Origin: Allomuricauda sp.
GTDB taxonomy: Bacteria; Bacteroidota; Bacteroidia; Flavobacteriales; Flavobacteriaceae
NCBI GenBank assembly: GCA_028289745.1
Contig: JANQOD010000099.1
Coordinates: 1 to 9,428, forward strand
Direction: 5' to 3'
DNA: 9,428 bases
Positions 1 to 5,643 of this stretch are shown here, one piece after another. The position numbers were made by a program, and so were the translations under genes. Within the stretch, counting starts at the first letter, position 1; every line of letters begins with the position of its first letter. The notes under the pieces were generated by a model that saw only the letters and a program-made list of their open reading frames with translations, was not told the origin of the DNA and did not search any database.

Positions 1-17
1 CTCAAACTAAGGATGAA

Positions 18-50
18 GCCGTCCGTCAATTGGCGGACGGCTTGCTTTTA
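18..50 (+). terminator. Strong stem-loop with T-rich tail (terminator or attenuator) ahead of the nos accessory genes
   Basis: The arms GCCGTCCG (18-25) and CGGACGGC (34-41) are perfectly complementary. The bases between them continue the pairing through one G-T wobble down to an AATT centre. The tract TTGCTTTTA follows at 42-50. This is the shape of a rho-independent terminator, although the T-run is interrupted. A TAA at 8-10 could be the end of the upstream gene, which would put the hairpin 7 nt after that stop. If the upstream gene is nosZ (not visible), the hairpin would separate high nosZ expression from lower expression of the maturation genes. It could equally be an RNA-processing or stabilising hairpin. 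Confidence 0.65.
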
Positions 51-68
51 AAGACTAAAAAAATAAAA

Positions 69-653
69 ATGAAGAAGTCACGTATTATCATGGCGTTGGC
101 AGCCTTATTGCCCCTGTTACTATTTGTTTTTCCCTTGTGGAAGATAACTTTGGAAGCACCCCAATACCCTACTCCATTGGGTATGTACATTCACATCAAC
201 GACTTTTCAGATGCCAACCCCCATGACATCAAAAACATAAACCTCATGAACCACTATGTGGGCATGAAGTATATACCCGATGCCATACCTGAATTCAAGA
301 TATTTCCGATAGGCATCATCATCACTACGGTCATAGGATTGGTAATCGCCTTCAAGGCCAACTACAAATGGTTTCTTTATTGGTTCATCATGATGGTTTT
401 GGTCAGTACCGCGGGCCTAATAGATTTTTATATATGGGAATATGACTATGGCCATGATCTAGACCCCAAGGCCATAATGAAATTCACAAATCCAGATGGG
501 TCGGTCATGGGCTTTCAGCCTCCATTTTTTGGTTCTAAGGATATTTTGAATTTCAGGGCACATTCATACCCGCAATTGGGCGCCTACTGCTTGGCACTTG
601 GCATTGCCTTAGGACTTATTTCTTATTTTGTGGGGAAAAAAGAGCGCAATTGA
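69..653 (+). CDS. Four-helix integral membrane protein at the head of the nos accessory genes (NosB-like position)
   Basis: The product is 194 aa. Hydrophobic segments lie at about residues 7-25, 77-96, 100-122 and 169-188. A soluble loop of about 50 residues follows helix 1, and a second loop of about 45 residues between helices 3 and 4 carries YDYGHDLDP and GFQPPFFGS. Clade II nos clusters commonly encode a membrane protein of unknown function (called NosB) right after nosZ, and this gene has that position and size. The name is an inference from context. I chose the ATG at 69 because it begins a good membrane leader (MKKSRII followed by a hydrophobic run). The frame stays open upstream through the hairpin to the window edge, but those codons look like charged, non-conserved sequence. 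The stop at 651-653 lies 80 nt before the preferred nosL start. It may help anchor assembly of NosZ or electron transfer to it, but nothing in the sequence proves that. Confidence 0.72.
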   Translation: MKKSRIIMALAALLPLLLFVFPLWKITLEAPQYPTPLGMYIHINDFSDANPHDIKNINLMNHYVGMKYIPDAIPEFKIFPIGIIITTVIGLVIAFKANYKWFLYWFIMMVLVSTAGLIDFYIWEYDYGHDLDPKAIMKFTNPDGSVMGFQPPFFGSKDILNFRAHSYPQLGAYCLALGIALGLISYFVGKKERN

Positions 654-733
654 AATGTCGAAAAATGTGCTGCCCCAATAATCGAGATCGAAGTGCCTCG
701 AAACTATTCAGGTCATTTTTTTGCACATGCCCC

Positions 734-1168
734 ATGGGTTTGATCCGAAATGGTCTGTTCGTTTTCGTGCTCTTTCTGGGTGCTTGCAGTACGAAGCCCC
801 GACCCATTGACTATGGTACCGACGGTTGCCATTTCTGTCGCATGACCATTGTTGATCGACAGCATGCCGCACAAATCGTCACCCAAAAGGGCAGGATCTA
901 TAGCTTTGATGCAATCGAGTGCATGGTGAACCATTTGAAAGATATCGATAGTGGCACCGTTGCCCTTTTCTTGGTCAATGACTACACCCAGCCTGGTGAA
1001 TTGATCGATGCCAAAACATCCACTTACCTCATCAGCGAGGGTATACCCAGCCCCATGGGTGAATTTCTGTCGGCTTTTGAAAACAAAGTCGATGCCCAAA
1101 ACGCCCAAAAAGAACATGGAGGAGAGCTGTATTCTTGGGAGGAATTGTTGAACCGGTTCAGCCCATGA
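734..1168 (+). CDS. nosL: NosL-family copper-binding lipoprotein
   Basis: The product is 144 aa from the ATG at 734. Residues 1-17 form a short basic-then-hydrophobic leader ending in the lipobox L-G-A-C, so the mature protein is probably lipid-anchored at Cys18 facing the periplasm. The NosL metal motif follows as C32-H-F-C35-R-M37 (CxxCxM). The C-terminal half has the family pattern SPMGEFLSAF and HGGELYSWEELL. NosL is an outer- or inner-membrane copper chaperone that supplies Cu(I) for NosZ centres. The frame is open further upstream, with a TTG at 650 and an ATG at 665. Using those would add a Cys-rich, charged segment before the signal peptide, so I rejected them. The stop overlaps the next start as ATGA (1165-1168), which suggests translational coupling. 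There is no Shine-Dalgarno sequence at 734, as is usual in Bacteroidota. Confidence 0.9.
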   Translation: MGLIRNGLFVFVLFLGACSTKPRPIDYGTDGCHFCRMTIVDRQHAAQIVTQKGRIYSFDAIECMVNHLKDIDSGTVALFLVNDYTQPGELIDAKTSTYLISEGIPSPMGEFLSAFENKVDAQNAQKEHGGELYSWEELLNRFSP

Positions 1169-1464
1169 AGATGTATGAAGTAAAAGAGAGCATAAAGACA
1201 CAACCATACGATGGTCTGCAGATAACAAAACTGCTCAAGAACGACACTTTCGAAGTGCTTTGCATCAGTTTGGAAAAAGATGCGGTTTTTCCTGAACATA
1301 CTTCACCGACAGATGCACTGTTGGTGGTCATTGAGGGTACGATCGATTTTCATATAAACGAAAACTGTTTTCGATTGAACGGGCAAGAACATTTTTCGTT
1401 TCCGAAAGACGTTGCCCACTGGGTCAAGGCAAAAGAGAACAGTAAATTTCTGATTGTTCGGTGA
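1165..1464 (+). CDS. Small single-domain cupin inside the nos operon
   Basis: The product is 99 aa with no signal peptide, so it is probably cytoplasmic. Residues about 35-98 form one cupin barrel. Motif 1 is FPEHTSPTDALLVVIEG (about 42-58) and motif 2 is SFPKDVAHWVKA (about 78-89). H45 and H85 are the likely metal ligands. The second His of the classical HxH pair is replaced by Ser, so metal binding may be incomplete or use other residues. The start overlaps the nosL stop as ATGA, and the next gene begins one base after its stop. A second in-frame ATG at 1171 is also possible. Small cupins of this kind sense or bind small ligands or metals. A role in copper or redox handling during N2O reductase assembly is inferred from position only. 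Confidence 0.82.
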   Translation: MKMYEVKESIKTQPYDGLQITKLLKNDTFEVLCISLEKDAVFPEHTSPTDALLVVIEGTIDFHINENCFRLNGQEHFSFPKDVAHWVKAKENSKFLIVR

Positions 1465-1465
1465 T

Positions 1466-1900
1466 ATGGCAACAAAAATGGTCATCTTCGCACATATTCT
1501 TGCGGCAACGGTCTGGACAGGGGGCCATCTGGTGCTTTCAATAGGTTTTTTGCCCCGTGCGCTCCGTCAAAAGAATTTCGACCTCATCGAGAATTTTGAA
1601 TCGAAATATGAGCCCGTTGGTATGCCCTCGCTGTTGATTCTTTTCGTGACCGGTCTCTATTTGGCCTTCACTTATGCACCTGATTTTTTTGATTTTAATT
1701 GGAACGACCATCATACAAGGCACATAGCAATCAAATTGGCACTATTGCTGGCAACAATTTTCCTGGCCGTGCATGCCCGTTTTTTTCTGTTTCCCAGAAA
1801 AGCCCTAAAACCTTTGGCTTGGCATATTGTTTTGGTTACCTTAATCTCTGTGCTGTTTGTCTTTGTGGGATTTAGTGCAAGAAGCGGAGGACTATTATGA
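1466..1900 (+). CDS. Four-helix CopD-like membrane protein inside the nos operon
   Basis: The product is 144 aa with hydrophobic segments at about 5-29, 53-72, 87-109 and 118-138. The first carries AHILAATVWTGGHL with H10 and H21. H86 and H103 sit at or in helix 3, and H120 starts helix 4. His residues in helices near W-x-G-G-H resemble the CopD / DUF-type small membrane proteins proposed to bind heme or transport copper. The start at ATG 1466 lies one base after the cupin stop. An in-frame TTG at 1454 would overlap the cupin and is less likely. The stop overlaps the nosD start as ATGA (1897-1900). Placement between nosL and nosD suggests a part in copper movement across the inner membrane or in electron transfer. 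The family call rests on topology and His placement, so function is uncertain. Confidence 0.75.
   Translation: MATKMVIFAHILAATVWTGGHLVLSIGFLPRALRQKNFDLIENFESKYEPVGMPSLLILFVTGLYLAFTYAPDFFDFNWNDHHTRHIAIKLALLLATIFLAVHARFFLFPRKALKPLAWHIVLVTLISVLFVFVGFSARSGGLL
1886..1890 (+). promoter_or_regulatory. Possible Shine-Dalgarno sequence for nosD
   Basis: GGAGG ends 6 nt before the nosD ATG at 1897, an ideal spacing. Most genes in this window have no such sequence. It is also simply part of two glycine codons in the upstream gene, so it may be chance. Confidence 0.35.
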
Positions 1901-3147
1901 GAAAGAATATATCGCCAGCTGTTTTGATATGTGGCCTGTTCATATGGCTGATCTGTCCCAAAAACCTGAACGCCAAACAAATCGTATGCCCCGTTTGTGA
2001 GATTTCTTCGATCAAACAAGCCATTGAAATCGCCGCGGCCCATGACACCTTGCTGATCAAAAAGGGAACGTACAAAGAATTCAACATTCTCATTGACAAG
2101 CCCCTTACCCTTTTGGGTGAAAACTATCCTGTAATCGACGGTGAAGACAAAGGTGAAATCATTCGGATCGAATCAGACAATGTGACCGTAGACGGCCTTT
2201 TTATCATCAATGTGGGCACTAGTTATACTGCTGACCATGCGGCCATACGCGTGGTAAAGAGCGAACACTTTGTAATTCAGAACGTAGTGCTCGAAAAACT
2301 CTTTTTTGGCATCTATCTCGAAAAATCAAACAATGGCAAGGTGTACCACAACAAAATTATCGGCGATGCGGTAAATGAATATAACTCTGGCAATGGCATA
2401 CAACTGTGGTACTCGCATAATGTGGTGGTCGACCGAAACATTGTGCAGGGCACTAGAGACGGCATCTACCTTGAATTTTCAGATAACGTCGCCATCAAAG
2501 ACAACATCAGCTCGAACAATCTTCGATATGGCCTTCACTTCATGTTCTCGAATGACGATGTCTATACCGACAATGTTTTCGAGAACAACGGGGCCGGTGT
2601 GGCGGTCATGTTCTCAAAACGAATTACAATGCACAACAATATCTTTCGCAAAAATTGGGGAACGGCCTCATATGGCATGCTGCTGAAAGAAATCTACGAT
2701 GCCGAGATAACCGGTAACACCTTTGAAGAAAACACCATAGGCATCAACATAGAGGGTTCTAACCGAATCAAATACAGAAACAATGAATTCGCCAATAATG
2801 GCTGGGCCATAAAAGTAAGGGGGGCCTGCTATGCGAATACATTCGAAAACAACAACTTTCTTTACAATTCTTTCGATATCTCTTATAACAGCAAGGTGAA
2901 CGATAATGTATTCAGCCAAAATTATTGGAGTGGCTATACGGGCTATGACTTAAACAATGATGGTGTAGGTGATGTTCCCTATCGTCCCGTAAAACTGTTT
3001 TCATATATTGTGAACCGTACCCCCGAGACAATCGTACTTTTACGTAGTCTGTTTATGGATATCATCGACTTTTCTGAAAAAGTATCACCGGTTTTCACTC
3101 CTGATAACCTGGTCGATGCAGAACCTTTAATGAAGCGGGCAGAATGA
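1897..3147 (+). CDS. nosD: NosD, periplasmic beta-helix protein of N2O reductase maturation
   Basis: The product is 416 aa. A Sec signal peptide occupies about residues 1-26 (hydrophobic core 8-20, cleavage likely after NLNA). The mature N-terminus holds C31-P-V-C34. From about 37 to 350 the protein is a run of short repeats typical of the right-handed parallel beta-helix (CASH / NosD) fold, rich in N-N/D turns such as NNIF, NNGAGVAVMFS and NNGWAIKVRG. The NosD signature NYWSGYTGYDLNNDGVGD follows, and D351-D359 look like a small Asp/Asn cation loop. The tail ends in SPVFTPDNLVDAEPLMKR. NosD works with NosFY on the periplasmic side to build the copper-sulfide CuZ centre of NosZ. The start overlaps the previous stop and its own stop overlaps nosF, both as ATGA. 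Length and pattern are full, with no break. Confidence 0.97.
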   Translation: MRKNISPAVLICGLFIWLICPKNLNAKQIVCPVCEISSIKQAIEIAAAHDTLLIKKGTYKEFNILIDKPLTLLGENYPVIDGEDKGEIIRIESDNVTVDGLFIINVGTSYTADHAAIRVVKSEHFVIQNVVLEKLFFGIYLEKSNNGKVYHNKIIGDAVNEYNSGNGIQLWYSHNVVVDRNIVQGTRDGIYLEFSDNVAIKDNISSNNLRYGLHFMFSNDDVYTDNVFENNGAGVAVMFSKRITMHNNIFRKNWGTASYGMLLKEIYDAEITGNTFEENTIGINIEGSNRIKYRNNEFANNGWAIKVRGACYANTFENNNFLYNSFDISYNSKVNDNVFSQNYWSGYTGYDLNNDGVGDVPYRPVKLFSYIVNRTPETIVLLRSLFMDIIDFSEKVSPVFTPDNLVDAEPLMKRAE

Positions 3148-3854
3148 TCCATATAGAGAACCTCCATAAAAGATTCGGAAAGAACCAAGTACTATCAGGG
3201 GTCGACCTCAACATAGAGAATGGTGGCATCTATGCCATTTTGGGCCCCAACGGGTCGGGCAAGACCACACTCATCAAAAGCATTCTCGGAATGGTAATTC
3301 CGAATCAAGGGAATATTTCAGTACTCGGCCAAAACGCCGTAAACAGCTGGAGATATAGACAGCAAATCGATTATCTGCCACAGATAGCGAACTTTCCGAG
3401 CAACATAAGGGTCAAAGAATTGGTTCGTATGATCAAAGACCTACGCCAAAAAGACAGCAACGAAAAGAAATTGATAGCGCTGTTCAAATTAGAGCCTTTT
3501 CTGAACAAAAAATTGGGCACGCTCTCTGGGGGCACCAAGCAAAAGGTAAACCTTGTGCTCACCTTTATGTTCGACAGCCCCTTGATGATATTGGACGAGC
3601 CCACCACTGGCCTAGATCCAGCATCACTGATCCAGTTGAAAAAATTGATACAAGAAGAAAAGGCCAATGGCAAAACTTTATTGATCACCACCCATATCAT
3701 GCAGTTTGTGGAAGAAGTGGCCGATGAGGTCATCTATTTGCTTGAAGGCCAAATATTCTTTAAGGGCACCATAGATGACCTGAAGAAAAAAACGGGCCAA
3801 GCCGATGTTGAACATGCCATAGCGGCCATTGCAACCGAGACCAGAGATGCTTAA
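3144..3854 (+). CDS. nosF: NosF, ABC transporter ATPase
   Basis: The product is 236 aa, a complete cytoplasmic ABC nucleotide-binding domain. Walker A is GPNGSGKTT (34-42) and the Q-loop glutamine is Q80. The signature is LSGGTKQKV (127-135), Walker B is LMILDEP (147-153) followed by the D-loop region TTGLDPAS, and the switch His is H184. The order and spacing are canonical and all catalytic residues are present. It pairs with NosY, and the complex with NosD is thought to provide sulfur or to drive copper-centre assembly in NosZ. The ATG overlaps the nosD stop by 4 nt, and its own end overlaps nosY by 8 nt. Confidence 0.96.
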   Translation: MIHIENLHKRFGKNQVLSGVDLNIENGGIYAILGPNGSGKTTLIKSILGMVIPNQGNISVLGQNAVNSWRYRQQIDYLPQIANFPSNIRVKELVRMIKDLRQKDSNEKKLIALFKLEPFLNKKLGTLSGGTKQKVNLVLTFMFDSPLMILDEPTTGLDPASLIQLKKLIQEEKANGKTLLITTHIMQFVEEVADEVIYLLEGQIFFKGTIDDLKKKTGQADVEHAIAAIATETRDA

Positions 3855-4629
3855 AATATTGAAATACAGTTTTTATGACCTTATGCGCAGCCGATGGAGC
3901 TATGTTTACTTTCTCTTCTACCTAGTACTAGGGTTTGTACTTCTATTTTTGAACAATGACCTCTCAAAGGCGGTCATTACCCTGATGAATATCATCATCG
4001 TACTCGTACCTTTGATCGGTACCATCTTCGGGGTCATGTACTATTATAACTCAAAGGAATTTACCGAACTGTTGTTGGCACAGCCCTTGAAACGCTCGAC
4101 CATCTTTTTGGGACAGTATTTTGGGGTCGCAGGATCCTTGACCCTAAGTTTGGTACTGGGGCTGGGTATTCCATTTATACTCTACGGACTCTTTAGAAGC
4201 GATGCCATTTTCAATTTTGTGCTTTTATTGGTGATTGGTGCCTTTTTAACACTGATCTTCACTGCGTTGGCATTCAATATTGCCCTTTCAAACGAAAACA
4301 AGATCAAGGGTTTTGGGTATGCCGTATTGCTCTGGTTGTTCTTGGCCGTAATCTATGATGGGCTGTTCTTATTGTCGCTCATTATTTTTGAGGAATATCC
4401 TTTGGATACCTTTTCTTTGGCCGCGACCATGTTCAACCCCATTGACTTATCGCGTACCCTGATCTTGCTCAAATTGGACATTTCTGCGCTATTGGGCTAT
4501 ACCGGGGCCGTATTCAAGAAATTCTTTGGCACCGATCTGGGTCTTATCGTATCATTGGCGGTCTTATTGCTATGGACAGTGCTGCCTGTTCAACGATTGG
4601 CTTTTAAGGCCAAAAGAAAGGATTTCTAG
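3847..4629 (+). CDS. nosY: NosY, ABC transporter permease
   Basis: The product is 260 aa with six hydrophobic helices at about 19-36, 44-65, 92-115, 121-146, 156-181 and 230-248. The segment FTELLLAQPLKRS (about 72-84) after helix 2 is the coupling region usual in this ABC-2 type family. The motif FNPIDLSRTLILLKLDISALLGYTG (about 196-220) before the last helix is typical of NosY. I chose the ATG at 3847 (MLKILKYSF), which overlaps the last 8 nt of nosF. An upstream alternative at 3829 would add six residues and overlap more. It ends the tightly packed nos run, and a 100-bp gap follows. Confidence 0.95.
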   Translation: MLKILKYSFYDLMRSRWSYVYFLFYLVLGFVLLFLNNDLSKAVITLMNIIIVLVPLIGTIFGVMYYYNSKEFTELLLAQPLKRSTIFLGQYFGVAGSLTLSLVLGLGIPFILYGLFRSDAIFNFVLLLVIGAFLTLIFTALAFNIALSNENKIKGFGYAVLLWLFLAVIYDGLFLLSLIIFEEYPLDTFSLAATMFNPIDLSRTLILLKLDISALLGYTGAVFKKFFGTDLGLIVSLAVLLLWTVLPVQRLAFKAKRKDF

Positions 4630-4661
4630 CACCCTATATCCAAAACCATTCACCCAAACCC

Positions 4662-4673
4662 TGACATTTGTCA
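4662..4673 (+). promoter_or_regulatory. Palindrome TGACATTTGTCA, candidate Crp/Fnr-family operator
   Basis: TGACA and TGTCA are a perfect 5-bp inverted repeat around TT. Written as cTGAC-N4-GTCAt it matches 8 of 10 positions of the TTGAC-N4-GTCAA form used by Nnr/Dnr-type members of the Crp/Fnr family, which respond to nitric oxide or low oxygen. Its centre lies 62 nt before the CBS gene start and about 38 nt after the nosY stop. The match comes from memory of the consensus and no regulator is visible here. I could not place a convincing Bacteroidota promoter (TTTG / TAnnTTTG) at the right spacing. Confidence 0.4.
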
Positions 4674-4729
4674 TAGTTATAACAGATATATGGTGATAAC
4701 TTGAAATTGGAAATCCAAAATCCAGCGTC

Positions 4730-5149
4730 ATGAAAAAAAGTGTCCCGGTATCCCAGATAATGACAAGAAACGTGGTGACGATTAGTGTAACCGATGATTT
4801 GGTCACTGCTGAAGAACTCTTCAAAAAACACCGTATTCGACATATACCCGTTAAATCGGGCAACGATGTGCAGGGCATGTTGAGCTATACAGATCTTATG
4901 CGCATCAGTTTTGCAGACGCCATTGACGAGCATGAGCAAGAAGTCGATACCATGGTGTACAATATGTTCACGATTGAACAGGTCATGGCAAAAAATGTGA
5001 TCAGTGTCACATCAAATACCACCATACAAGACACTGCAAGATTTTTGGCACGGAGAGATTTTCATGCACTGCCCGTTATCGATAACGGAAAGCTCGTTGG
5101 CATAGTGACCACCACAGATCTGATCAATTATCTGTTGGAGCAATACTAG
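4730..5149 (+). CDS. Stand-alone tandem CBS-domain protein
   Basis: The product is 139 aa made almost entirely of two CBS repeats. CBS1 covers about 8-60 (VSQIMTRNVVTIS, RHIPVKSGNDVQGMLSYTDL) and CBS2 about 83-137 (VEQVM-like IEQVMAKNVISVTSNTTI, HALPVIDNGKLVGIVTTTDL). There is no signal peptide or membrane segment, so it is cytoplasmic. Such pairs form a Bateman module that binds adenine nucleotides and signals energy or redox state to a partner. No partner domain is fused here. It follows nosY by 100 bp on the same strand and could have its own promoter near the palindrome at 4662. Its TAG stop shares CTAG with the opposite gene. Confidence 0.92.
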   Translation: MKKSVPVSQIMTRNVVTISVTDDLVTAEELFKKHRIRHIPVKSGNDVQGMLSYTDLMRISFADAIDEHEQEVDTMVYNMFTIEQVMAKNVISVTSNTTIQDTARFLARRDFHALPVIDNGKLVGIVTTTDLINYLLEQY

Positions 5150-5643
5150 CTTTTGGCTTTTTTAATGAGTTTCAAGGCCCAATCATAATGACTTGATGTG
5201 GCTGAAACCAGATAAGCCCCTAGAGAGGTACTGCCCGTCCACCCATATTTCTTCTTGGTGAACAATTCTTCGTCAGAATGGCTTTCGATAATATGGTAAA
5301 CCTCGCCAAATGAACTTCTCAACAGGGACTTTATCTTTTCTAAACCTGTATCTGAATACTTTTTTCGAATTTCTTTGTTAAGCCCGGGAAGCGTTCTCCA
5401 GGTATATCCCTTAGCTGGCATTTCGGGCTTATCACCTGTCATTCCTACGCTGTACCACTCTAAGAACATAAGATGCCAATGGTGCAAGTGTGCCAGCACA
5501 TCCCTGATGTTACGGTTCAAGGTTCCTTTAGGAAATTCCCTTGACTGTTCTTCTTTAGGGCAATCTTCAACATAGGCCACAAGTTTTTCAAAGTTGGCAC
5601 GGGCAAGTTTTGACAGTTCTTCCTTGGTCTTTGGTCTAGGCAT
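5146..5643 (-). CDS. ClbS/DfsB (DUF1706) family four-helix bundle protein
   Basis: The product is 165 aa and cytoplasmic. It matches the family along its whole length, with RPKTKEEL at 3-10, GTLNRNIRDVLAHLHHWHLM at 40-59, KPEMPAKGYTWRTLP at 72-86, SHSDEELFTKKKYGWTG at 121-137 and SATSSHYDWALK at 147-158. H52, H54, H55, H57 and H152 are candidate polar or metal ligands, as in the DinB-like fold. One family member, ClbS, protects against colibactin by opening its cyclopropane. Most members have no known role, so a detoxification role here is only possible. I chose the ATG at 5643 because family proteins start with M-x-R-P-K-T-K. A longer frame runs back into the upstream gene. It overlaps the end of the pyruvate kinase gene by 8 nt and so is likely co-transcribed with it. 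Confidence 0.93.
   Translation of the reverse strand: MPRPKTKEELSKLARANFEKLVAYVEDCPKEEQSREFPKGTLNRNIRDVLAHLHHWHLMFLEWYSVGMTGDKPEMPAKGYTWRTLPGLNKEIRKKYSDTGLEKIKSLLRSSFGEVYHIIESHSDEELFTKKKYGWTGSTSLGAYLVSATSSHYDWALKLIKKAKS

Noticed and set aside
3..68. In-frame extension of the first membrane protein upstream through the hairpin, including a TTG at 30
   Set aside because: It would place charged residues before a membrane leader and run through a strong hairpin. The ATG at 69 gives the natural N-terminus. The extension cannot be fully excluded because the window edge cuts it.
682..722. Small hairpin TCGAG/CTCGA followed by a T-run between the first membrane protein gene and nosL
   Set aside because: The stem is only 5 bp with a 10-nt loop, and the T-run is 13 nt or more away, so it is not a convincing terminator.
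650..733. Longer nosL start (TTG 650 or ATG 665)
   Set aside because: It would bury the lipoprotein signal peptide behind about 25 charged, Cys-rich residues.
731..738. Palindrome CCCATGGG over the nosL start, repeated within the gene at 1052-1059
   Set aside because: Both copies are explained by the codons for Pro-Met-Gly. Eight bases repeated twice is expected by chance here.
713..1228. Open frame of 171 codons on the minus strand opposite nosL
   Set aside because: It is a mirror of a well-supported nosL frame, has no recognisable domain, and would run against a tightly packed operon.
2375..2686. Plus-strand frame of 103 codons inside nosD in another reading frame
   Set aside because: The nosD repeat structure accounts for the sequence. 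The alternative product is Ser/Thr/Arg-rich without any motif.
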